A stretch of 64,000 nt of DNA from Bacteroidales bacterium (lineage in GTDB: Bacteria; Bacteroidota; Bacteroidia; Bacteroidales; F082). The position numbers were made by a program, and so were the translations under genes. Shown here piece by piece: positions 18,162-27,100 of the stretch (position 1 is the first letter of the stretch; each line of letters begins with the position of its first letter). The notes beneath the pieces were generated by a model. That model worked only from the letters and a program-made list of their open reading frames with translations. It did no database searches and was not told where the DNA came from. The stretch is taken from the NCBI GenBank assembly GCA_028704385.1, contig JAQVLA010000006.1, positions 89,938-153,937 of the forward strand, in the 5' to 3' direction.

Positions 18162-19574
18162 ATGAACACACACAACAGCAGCACTTCATTTGGTTATGTA
18201 AAATTTGTTCTCATCATCAGCCTGGTGATGATTTTTGTTTCGGGCGGGCTTATGGCGCAGAAATGGACACTCGAAGACTGTGTAAATTACGCTCTTGAAC
18301 ACAATATACAGGTACAGCAGAGCCGTCTGGAGGTGCAGACAGGCGAAATCAATGAACTGGAAAGTAAATTAGACTTTTTGCCCTCACTAAATGCACAGGC
18401 TTCACATGCTTATGGCTGGGGCCGTTCGATTGACATGGCAACCTATACCTATGTTGATGAACAAACCCAGCAAAGTTATTTCGATATCAACAGCAGCGTC
18501 ACATTATTTAATGGTTTTCAAAAAGTGAATACCATGAAACAACGCCGCTCAGAATATCTGGCTTCCAAATACAGTGCCGATAAAATCAAAAACGATATTG
18601 CCTTATCTGTTGCCGGTTATTATCTGCAAATTTTATTTAATCATGAACTACTTAATAATGCCAAACGTCAGCGTGATGTAACAGAACAACAGGTAAACAG
18701 GACAAGCATACTTGTTGAAGCCGGAACCCTGGCCAGAGGCAGTTTACTTGAAATACAGGCCCAACTGGCCAACGAAGAAGTTTCTGTTGTGCAGGCCGAA
18801 AATCAGCTTAACCTGGCCTATCTTGACTTGCTACAATTGCTTGAAATGGAAGCTGACACAGACCTTGAAATAGATTTCCCGACACTCAAAGTTAGCCGTG
18901 CTCCCGAACTACTACCAGTAGATTATATCTATAATACCGCTCTGGGTGTGATGCCTGAAATCAAACAAGCCGAACAAAATGTGGAAGGTACCGAACGGGC
19001 ACTGGCAATTGCAAAAGGCAGCAGAAGCCCAAGCCTGTCGCTCAATGCCGGAATAGGAACCAATTATTCCGACAAAATCTTTCTTTCCAATAACCCCTTA
19101 GATCCTAATTACAGAGAGGTAAAACCCTTTGACGATCAAATACGCGACAACCGGAATACAACGCTCTCGGTCAGGCTTAGCATCCCTATTTTCAATGGAT
19201 ATCAATCCAGCTCGTATATCAACCGCAGCAAACTCAACCTGCTAAATGCGGACTATAACCTGCAGCTGGCTAAAAATTCTCTCAGAAAAAATGTTGAGAC
19301 ATCCTATTCCGATGCTTTAGCAGCCTATAAATCCTATCAGGCAAGGGAAAAATCACTGAAGAGCCTGAATGAATCCTTCAACTATACTGAGCAAAAATTT
19401 GACAGGGGAATGGTTAATGCACTGGATTATAATATGGCCAAAAATCAGCTGAATATTGCAGAATCTGAACTGCTATCCTCCAAATACGACTTTATATTTA
19501 AACTCAAAGTATTGGAATTTTATTTGGGTAAAACACTCACGCTGGCTGATATGGCAGATTATATGGATGAATAA
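18162..19574 (+). CDS. TolC family outer-membrane efflux protein
   Basis: 470 aa outer-membrane channel of a tripartite export system. The N-terminal signal segment is 'VLIISLVMIFVSGGLMAQ', followed by the typical start of mature OEP proteins (WTLEDCVNYALEHN). Two OEP halves carry long helical repeats rich in Ala, Gln and Glu (for example 'LLEIQAQLANEEVSVVQAENQLNLA' region and 'NALDYNMAKNQLNIAESELL' region). A membrane-fusion protein follows 138 bases downstream, as expected for an efflux operon, but no inner-membrane pump gene follows. Confidence 0.92.
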   Translation: MNTHNSSTSFGYVKFVLIISLVMIFVSGGLMAQKWTLEDCVNYALEHNIQVQQSRLEVQTGEINELESKLDFLPSLNAQASHAYGWGRSIDMATYTYVDEQTQQSYFDINSSVTLFNGFQKVNTMKQRRSEYLASKYSADKIKNDIALSVAGYYLQILFNHELLNNAKRQRDVTEQQVNRTSILVEAGTLARGSLLEIQAQLANEEVSVVQAENQLNLAYLDLLQLLEMEADTDLEIDFPTLKVSRAPELLPVDYIYNTALGVMPEIKQAEQNVEGTERALAIAKGSRSPSLSLNAGIGTNYSDKIFLSNNPLDPNYREVKPFDDQIRDNRNTTLSVRLSIPIFNGYQSSSYINRSKLNLLNADYNLQLAKNSLRKNVETSYSDALAAYKSYQAREKSLKSLNESFNYTEQKFDRGMVNALDYNMAKNQLNIAESELLSSKYDFIFKLKVLEFYLGKTLTLADMADYMDE

Positions 19575-19669
19575 GTTCATTTAAAACTTTCACTTCAACC
19601 TTGTTACTGAATTGTAATAAGGTTTTTTACTATTCTGCTCACAAATAATTCATATTGGCAGAAAAAATG

Positions 19670-19677
19670 TAATTTTG
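19670..19677 (+). promoter_or_regulatory. -7 box upstream of the membrane-fusion protein
   Basis: TAATTTTG (TAnnTTTG), 35 bases before the ATG at 19713. It suggests the adaptor can be transcribed separately from the tolC-like gene. Confidence 0.35.
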
Positions 19678-19712
19678 AAAATCAAGTAACTGTTGCCTCA
19701 AACATCACACAC

Positions 19713-21062
19713 ATGAAAAAGCCAGCTTCCAAAAACACCAAATGGTATTGGATTATAGCACTGATACTGATATTGTTAATCATTGTGGTAATCGTGGTAA
19801 AGCAAAACCGTGATCACGCGCTTGAAGTGACGGTTGAAAAGGTGAGTGAACGAATAATTACCGAAATCGTTGTTGCCAATGGCAAAATTCAACCTGCTCT
19901 GGATGTCAAAATCAGCCCTTATATCTCAGGCGAAGTGGTAGAATTGTTTGTTCGCGAAGGCAATTATGTTTACAAAGGCGATAAATTGGCTAAAATTGAC
20001 CCAACGCTTTATATCTCTAATTTTGAACAGGTTGAAGCCTCCTTAAATACAGCCCGGGCAAATATGGCAAACACCAGGGCACGGCTGGTACAGGCTGAGG
20101 CACAGTACGAAAAGGCCAAAATTGATCATGACAGAAACAAACATCTCTGGGAACAAAAAGTGATCTCAGATGCCGATTGGGATGCCATCAAGGCTACTTA
20201 TGAAGTGAATGCCGCTGAGGTGGAAGCTGCACGCGAGAGCCTTAAAGCCACTCAATATCAGGTGCAAAATGCAGAAGCTGCACTTAAAGAATCCAGGGAA
20301 AATCTGAATCGCACCAATATCTACGCTCCAAATGATGGTACAGTTTCAAAATTAACCATAGAAGTTGGCGAACGCGTAACCGGTGCTTCACAGTTTTCGG
20401 CCGGAACAGAAATAATGCGCATCGCCAACCTCAACGCTATGGAAGTGAAAGTTGAAGTAAGTGAAAACGATATTCCCCGCGTAAAAATGAACGATACCTG
20501 CCTGATAGAAGTGGATGCTTACCTCAACCGAAAATTCAAAGGCTATGTAACCGAAATAGCTACTTCGGCCAATACGGAAGGCGTGAGCACTGATCAGGTG
20601 ACCAACTTTGAAGTAAAAGTAATGATGCTCAAGGAATCCTATGAAGACCTGATAAATGAAAACAACAAAATAAGTTCTCCCTTCAGGCCTGGCATGTCTG
20701 CTACTGTTGATATACAAACCAACACAGTCGCTGAAGCACTCACGGTTCCTATCCAGGCTGTAACCACACGCGAAGACACTGCTTCAGGTAGTATTTACCT
20801 GAAACGTAATACTGAGAAAGACAGCGACAACAAAAACGAAAAGGCAGTGATGAAAGAGTATGTTTTTGTTGTTGATGGAAATAAAGCACAACTTCGTGCC
20901 GTGAAAACAGGCATACAGGACAACACCTACATTCAGATCCTGGAAGGCCTCGAGCCTGACGAACAAGTGATTACCGGACCTTATAGGGCGGTTTCGAAAA
21001 CACTTCGTAATGGGGATGAAATCAAGACAGTAGAACAAAATCAGTTGTTCGGCAAAAAATAG
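19713..21062 (+). CDS. Periplasmic adaptor subunit of an efflux system (HlyD/MacA-like)
   Basis: 449 aa membrane-fusion protein. A single N-terminal membrane anchor (WIIALILILLIIVVIVV, about residues 13-29) is followed by the first lipoyl half (ISPYISGEVVELFVREGNYVYKGDKL). A coiled-coil hairpin lies at about 105-200, then the second lipoyl half (IYAPNDGTVSKLTIEVGERV) and a beta-barrel ('MEVKVEVSENDIPRVKM'). The architecture is closest to MacA-type adaptors that partner an ABC transporter. The next gene is tsaB, so the energised pump must be encoded elsewhere or is lost. Confidence 0.92.
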   Translation: MKKPASKNTKWYWIIALILILLIIVVIVVKQNRDHALEVTVEKVSERIITEIVVANGKIQPALDVKISPYISGEVVELFVREGNYVYKGDKLAKIDPTLYISNFEQVEASLNTARANMANTRARLVQAEAQYEKAKIDHDRNKHLWEQKVISDADWDAIKATYEVNAAEVEAARESLKATQYQVQNAEAALKESRENLNRTNIYAPNDGTVSKLTIEVGERVTGASQFSAGTEIMRIANLNAMEVKVEVSENDIPRVKMNDTCLIEVDAYLNRKFKGYVTEIATSANTEGVSTDQVTNFEVKVMMLKESYEDLINENNKISSPFRPGMSATVDIQTNTVAEALTVPIQAVTTREDTASGSIYLKRNTEKDSDNKNEKAVMKEYVFVVDGNKAQLRAVKTGIQDNTYIQILEGLEPDEQVITGPYRAVSKTLRNGDEIKTVEQNQLFGKK

Positions 21063-21074
21063 AACTTCAGCTTA

Positions 21075-21776
21075 GTGAGAAAGATTTTATTAATAGAAAC
21101 CGCAACAAATGCCTGCTCGATAGGACTAGTTGTGGGTGATGAACTTGCTGCACTTGAAGAATCACACGATCAGCGTTCACATGCCGAAATGATTACCATT
21201 TTCAGCCAAAGAGTAATGCAAAAAGCTGGTTTAAATTTCAACCAATTGGATGCTGTTGCAGTGAGCAAAGGCCCCGGCAGCTATACCGGACTACGTATAG
21301 GTGTGAGCACTGCCAAGGGTTTTTGTTTTGCACACGACTTACCGCTTATCGGTATCGAAACGCTTTATGCCATGGCAGCCGGAATAGCCGGCAGCGAAAG
21401 CCGGTTAAATAAAAATGATTTACTCTGCCCAATGATTGATGCCCGACGCATGGAAGTATATGCCGCCATTTTTGATCAAAATTTAAATCAGTTGTTGCCG
21501 ACTGAAGCTGTAATCATTGATGAAAACAGCTTTGCAGACCTGTTTGTTAAAAACAAGATCTGGTTTTTTGGGGATGGTGCAGCAAAGTGCCGGCAAACCT
21601 TTACCAACCAACCCAATGCAGCTTTTCTGGAAAATGTGATACCGTCAGCATCCTTTATGAAAAACGCCGCTATCAAAGCCTTTGATACGGGTGATTTTGA
21701 AGATGTCGCTTATTTCGAACCGTTTTATCTGAAGGATTTTGTTGCCGGAATACCACGCGTGAAAGGTTTGCGTTAA
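21075..21776 (+). CDS. tsaB: tRNA threonylcarbamoyladenosine biosynthesis protein TsaB
   Basis: 233 aa ASKHA-fold protein that scaffolds TsaD and TsaE in making t6A37 on ANN-decoding tRNAs. N-terminal 'ILLIETATNACSIGLV' and the conserved 'SKGPGSYTGLRIGVSTAKG' segment are diagnostic. The start is GTG at 21075, 12 bases after the adaptor gene, so the two are probably co-transcribed. It converges on the PBP1C gene. Confidence 0.95.
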   Translation: MRKILLIETATNACSIGLVVGDELAALEESHDQRSHAEMITIFSQRVMQKAGLNFNQLDAVAVSKGPGSYTGLRIGVSTAKGFCFAHDLPLIGIETLYAMAAGIAGSESRLNKNDLLCPMIDARRMEVYAAIFDQNLNQLLPTEAVIIDENSFADLFVKNKIWFFGDGAAKCRQTFTNQPNAAFLENVIPSASFMKNAAIKAFDTGDFEDVAYFEPFYLKDFVAGIPRVKGLR

Positions 21777-21790
21777 ATTCCTCTGCCTTA

Positions 21791-21804
21791 TCTGTCCGGA
21801 CAGA
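21791..21804. repeat. Perfect 14-bp palindrome between convergent genes
   Basis: TCTGTCCGGACAGA lies 15 bases after the tsaB stop and just before the end of the convergent pbpC gene. No T-run follows on either strand, so it is a weak terminator candidate only. Confidence 0.4.
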
Positions 21805-21816
21805 TTCACAATTCCA

Positions 21817-24141
21817 TTATTGAATCTTGCTTCTTACCGTAAAGCTAACTTTGGCTTCGTTGGCTTCCGAATCCACTGCTGTTATGGTGTGCCGCCCTTC
21901 CGGAAGGATAAGTGCCAATTGATGTTTGTCCTTTGTTGTGCCAACAAAACGATCCTCCAAAAACCAGTTGATAGTGCTGTGATATTGTTCGTGTGCTGCT
22001 TCCAGGATCAAAGGATTCTGATGGCCGTCAAAGTCAACAGGAAGGTAAACCTGCTGTCCCGGAAGCGGATAGCTGATGATGAGTTGCCTTTCCTGTGCAC
22101 AGCCTGACAAAAAGGGTGGTAAAGCTCTTGTGCTGGTGTTTTTTTTAAAATAATACAAGCCATACTCTGGCGGAACTACAAACCATTTTTTAGTAAGCAT
22201 CCGGCCGGGATCGTAACAATTTGAATTAACCCTGTACCTGCCGTCTTCAGTTAAATGAATGGTTTTATGAAACGGACAAACGAGGCCCGGATTTGCCATA
22301 AGTGGTATCCAAAGGGTATCCCTGTCAGCACAATCCTGTCCGGCCAGATAGCCACCTTCCCTGCAAACAACTACTCTCTTAAGGTCTTCAAAAGGCATTT
22401 CAGGCCGCGATTGATCCAGTTGAAGTAATTCAAACAAACGAAACATCAAAGGAGCTGCCTTACTGGTTCCTGTGAGCCCCGGAACGCCTTTCCCGCTGGC
22501 ATTGCCCACCCACACGGCAACCAAATGATCCGATGAAATACCCACAGCCCAGGCATCGCGAAAGCCAAAGCTGGTACCCGTTTTCCAGGATACAGCGCGT
22601 GAGGAGGAAAAATAATGCCAGCCAGCCTCTTCATCGGGCCGTGCCAGCTGCCTGAGCGCCTGCAAGGTTATCCATGTGCTGCCTTTTCGGAAGTTATACA
22701 GCACTTTGCTGTTTGAGACCTCACCCCTGATCAGTACCGGTTCCATGACACGAAGCTGATTGCCCGTATTGCGCAACGAATTTGCCATAGCACTATAAGC
22801 CCGGGCCAACTCCCATAAGCTAACTTCCCCTCCCCCTAAAATCAGGGACAAACCATAATGATCTGCTCCTTTAGAAAAAGACTCAAAACCCATTTCGCCA
22901 AGTTCATCATAAAATTTCGCTAGTCCGTATTGCTTCAAAAGCAGCACAAAAGGGATGTTGAGCGAACGGATCAGAGCCTCATCAGCGGCGACCAGGCCAT
23001 CGTATTGCCTGTTAAAATTTTGAGGCATAAATCCATTGATGTAAGTTGGCACATCGGGCAATAACATCGTTGGCAACAGACTACCTTGCTCTATCGCAGC
23101 AGCAAAAAGAAACGGTTTTAAAATGCTGCCCGAACTTCGAGCAGCTTGTATAATATCAACCGATTCTCCTTGTTTATTGTCGTGATCAGGGCTGTTGCCC
23201 ACATAGGCTTTCACCTCGTTCGAACGAAGATCAAGGATGAGTGCAGCCATATTGTGTATGCCCTGACCGGAATTAACTGCATCAAATTCAGCTACTATTT
23301 CATTGGTGTTCTGCTGCAAAGTGGCCATTAAGGTAGTTTGAAACCGCCCCGCACCACGTTTTTTTATCAGATGATGCATCAGATGTGGCGCGTGTGCGGG
23401 CGAAACATCAGGCGGGCGGGGAAGCGGTTCAAGTAAGGCAAGTGCCAGACTTTGATTGTCAAGCAATTTCTTTTCATGAAGTTGTTTTAAAAGCCGGTTG
23501 CGCTTTTGTTTTAATAGCTGGCTGTTTTTGCCCGGATAGATCAGCGAGGGAGCATTGGGCAATACTGCCAGTGTTGCTGCTTCGGCCCAGGACAACTCAT
23601 AGGGCGATCGGCGAAAATAACGCCACGAAGCAGCTTCCAGCCCAACTGTATTACCCCCAAAAGGAGCATGAGTAGCATAAAGCATAAGGATTTCGTCTTT
23701 GCTGTAAACAAATTCCAGTTTAACAGCCATCAGCATCTCGATCAGCTTTTGCATTATATTTCGTGGTTTTCCTGCTCTGGAAAGCCTTGCCAGCTGCATA
23801 CTGAGGGTGCTGCCACCGCTTACAATTTTTTGCTGCCTCATGTTTTGGAAGGAAGCTCTGACCAGGGCAAGCGGATTTACTCCAAAATGATAGTAAAAAT
23901 ATTGATCTTCAAAGCTTAAAAGCGATTTCTTAAAATTAAAAGGAACTGAATCGAGAGGCTCGAAACGCCATTGTTCGTCACGGCTGACAGCAGCGTTTAG
24001 ATAGGCTCCTTCTTCCGAGAGTAAAAGCGTGGCATAATCTGTTGAAAACCGCGGCAAAGGAATAATCAGAAATAGCAATAGCATACCGGCCAAAGCAATG
24101 CCCATGCACAAAATCCATTTCTTTCTTTGTGATCGTTTCAA
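21817..24141 (-). CDS. pbpC: Penicillin-binding protein 1C (bifunctional)
   Basis: 774 aa class A PBP with one N-terminal membrane segment (about residues 9-28). The GT51 glycosyltransferase domain shows EDQYFYYHFG and GGSTLSMQLARL. The transpeptidase has SGSILKPF (SxxK, about residue 340), SLN and KTGTSFG (about 520). A C-terminal Ig-like BiPBP_C domain ('YPLPGQQVYLPVDFDGHQN' and 'LPEGRHTITAVDSEA') marks the 1C subtype. It lies 17 bases downstream of an alpha-2-macroglobulin gene, the conserved pbpC/yfhM pairing in which the A2M is thought to trap proteases while PBP1C repairs the wall. Confidence 0.95.
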   Translation of the reverse strand: MKRSQRKKWILCMGIALAGMLLLFLIIPLPRFSTDYATLLLSEEGAYLNAAVSRDEQWRFEPLDSVPFNFKKSLLSFEDQYFYYHFGVNPLALVRASFQNMRQQKIVSGGSTLSMQLARLSRAGKPRNIMQKLIEMLMAVKLEFVYSKDEILMLYATHAPFGGNTVGLEAASWRYFRRSPYELSWAEAATLAVLPNAPSLIYPGKNSQLLKQKRNRLLKQLHEKKLLDNQSLALALLEPLPRPPDVSPAHAPHLMHHLIKKRGAGRFQTTLMATLQQNTNEIVAEFDAVNSGQGIHNMAALILDLRSNEVKAYVGNSPDHDNKQGESVDIIQAARSSGSILKPFLFAAAIEQGSLLPTMLLPDVPTYINGFMPQNFNRQYDGLVAADEALIRSLNIPFVLLLKQYGLAKFYDELGEMGFESFSKGADHYGLSLILGGGEVSLWELARAYSAMANSLRNTGNQLRVMEPVLIRGEVSNSKVLYNFRKGSTWITLQALRQLARPDEEAGWHYFSSSRAVSWKTGTSFGFRDAWAVGISSDHLVAVWVGNASGKGVPGLTGTSKAAPLMFRLFELLQLDQSRPEMPFEDLKRVVVCREGGYLAGQDCADRDTLWIPLMANPGLVCPFHKTIHLTEDGRYRVNSNCYDPGRMLTKKWFVVPPEYGLYYFKKNTSTRALPPFLSGCAQERQLIISYPLPGQQVYLPVDFDGHQNPLILEAAHEQYHSTINWFLEDRFVGTTKDKHQLALILPEGRHTITAVDSEANEAKVSFTVRSKIQ

Positions 24142-24158
24142 AATCCGGTATGTCTGTT

Positions 24159-27100
24159 TTAATGCTTGACTACCACCACTTTTTTGCTTTTTGAACGGGC
24201 ATAAAACTTATCGCTATACATGGCTTCCACCGTTGCAGCAGGCAGAACATAGCTCCCAGCATATGAAGCATTGAGTAAGACTTCGAAGCGTTTTGCCTTA
24301 TTGGGTCCCAGATCAAAAAACAGATTGACCCTGTCGTCGCGAATATCCAGATAGTCGGGCTGATCGCCGGATTGCTGATAGCCTTCGCCATAAAGCCGGC
24401 TGTTGATGATTTCCCAACCCGAAGGGAAAATCTGACTCAACGCCATATTTGAGATGATATGATGCCGGTCAATGCCAGTATATCTTACTTCAAAAACAGC
24501 TTTAAAGTCCGTTCCCTGATCAATCGTTTCCGGATTAATAAGTTCGCCGTTCAAGTTGTAAAATAACACTTTCAATCCAATATTTTTCCCGATAGCCGGG
24601 CTGTGATCCAGCAATGGCACTCCTTCGGAACAACAGCTCACAAACAACAGCTTATCAGACTGATTTGTAACCGTTACCAGGGTATCCTGATCGCTTCGCC
24701 ATTCAATCAGATCGATAAGTTGATTGGTTTGTTGCTGCATGGCTGTTTGATGTTGTATCTGGTAACTGTATTTCATCTGCTCCGCATTGGCAGAAAAGAA
24801 TGGTTTCGCTTTAGTCACCGACATCAGCATCCAGGCAGTGGTCTGGGTGCTAAGCCAGCGATCGCTGTCAGACAAAACAGCCGACATTTCTTTAACAAGA
24901 TTTGCAGCAGCTTCTATTTTGTTGAGCCTTATCAGTGTTTCCAACAGCATGGCGTAGTCGCGCATCTGCGATCCATAAGTATACGACATGTCTTCATACT
25001 CTGCAATTTCCAGTTGGGTCATATCCAGGAGGGTTTCTGCTACCTCGGTTTTGCCTGTGAGGGCATAAGCCGCCGCCAATCGCCATTTGCTTCGTTCGTC
25101 GAGCTTTTCTTTTTGGCGCTGACGGTTCATCCCACTCATATCAGGATTACCACTCAACGCCAGCACATAAAGGCGATAAGCCTGATTAAGTTCGTAGTTG
25201 GATTCATTGATACTACTTGTCCAGTTATTGCTTTGCGACTGCAGATAAGTGATGGTTTTGTCCTTGAGACCAAATGGCAGTGCATAGCCTTTGCGTTCGG
25301 CTTCGAGCAAAAAATGCAAAGCATAGGTGGTGCCCCAGGCAGAGGGATACGTTCCGCCAGGCCAATATGCAAAACTGCCATTGGAAAGCTGATACTGCAT
25401 CAGCCGGTTGATAACCAATTCAATATTATTCTTTATCTGCTGTTGCTGTTGTTGGTCGGGTTTAATCAGTTGATCCAGGTAGATTTGCGGGAAAGCTGAT
25501 GAAACTATTTGCTCCACACAACCATAAGGATAATGCATCAGTTCATTTAGTCTGCCATTGAGGTTTAATGGCGGCATGGCTGATACTTCCAGCGAAAATT
25601 TATTGCTGCCGGGTATTCCCTGAAGCCTGGCCGACAAGGACTTGGTTTCATTGGCTTCGAGCAACACCTGTTGAAAATGCCTGACCGGAGGATTAGGGTT
25701 ACGCACTTCCACATTCAGACTGTAATCGGCTTTGCCCAGTTGGGTCTCAACCTGTACGTGCAATTTGGCAATGCCGGTGTGTGCAGCCACTTTCAGCTTA
25801 AAAAAGCTTGTATGTTCGCCTGTTTCGGCAATCCGAATTTCCTTTTGTGTGGTTTCTGCAATAATTAAATCATTGGTTTGCAGGATGATATTGACCGATT
25901 TAATCTTTTCGTCCATGACAAATGCCGATACCGGCAGACTGATTTCATCGCCCGGCGCAAGCACTCTGGGCAGGGTGGCCAGCACCATTACAGGTTTTTT
26001 TACAGGCATTATTTCATCTGTGCTGCCATATTGGGTTTGGTCACCGGCTATCAGCATGGCTTTAATGGAACCGATATAATTAGGCATCACGAAATTGTGT
26101 GTGGCCGTTTGGCCAGATTTAAGCTGATGAGGACCAGAGAACAAGACCACAGGCTTAAAACGGTTTTGCTCCTTTTTATCCATATCAACAAGTGCTTCGT
26201 CTCCACCAATGCCAAACACTTTTTCAATTTTTCCTCCGTAAGCACCACTCACATAATCAAACATATCCCACGAATTCACCATCAGGGCTTTACGTTGGTA
26301 AATAGCACCATAAATATCAGGTGTTTTAAAGTTGGTGATATCCAGCAGGCCTTCGTCAACAATAGCCAGCGTATAAGTCATTGGTTTGCCGGAGGTTTCA
26401 TTTACCTGAAGGCTGAATTCTTGTTTTGGTTCTACACTTTCCGGAAGTCGTAATTGCGGCTTAAGTCTGGTGTCAGCATCTTCCACAAAAACGGGAATCA
26501 CACCAAACATGCGTATTGGATTTTCGTTGATAGTTTGTGCATAAGGTTGCAATAACGAAACGCTGAGGTAGGCATTAGGCGACATTTCGCGCGTGGCTTC
26601 CAGCTCTACCAGGCCTCCGTTTTCGTTTATATCAACCCATAAATTGTGAAGTATTCTTGTGCCTGATTCAACCGATACGAGAGCTTTAGATCCGGCTTCG
26701 CCGGGAATATTTATCCTGATCGTTTCACCCTTTTGATAACTTTCTTTATCGGTGCTAAAGCTCAATCGTGTTGCAAAGCCATCGCCCTCATTCGATTTGC
26801 GGTAAGGCCAGTCAAAATAGACAATCTGCCCTGTGCTGTGGCCTCCGGGATGTGTAAGGTGAATCAGATATCGTCCCCAACTTTTTTCGTCAATTTTCAG
26901 CTTAAAGGAACCGCTCCCATCTTGAGTGCGAATGGTTTGGCTGTGGATCGGTTTGTTGTATTGCTGCTGTATAAAATAGGCCAGATCGTTGCCCGTGGAA
27001 TGCCACCACCACTCCCATTGCAGCTGATACACCTCAACCAGAAGATCATCCGCATCTGTCGGTTTGCCATACTGATCAACCGAGGCTACTTCAACCGTAT

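Noticed and set aside
24603-25499. 298-aa plus-strand frame inside the alpha-2-macroglobulin gene
   Set aside because: It runs antisense to a strongly supported coding frame and reads as low-complexity shadow with no motif.
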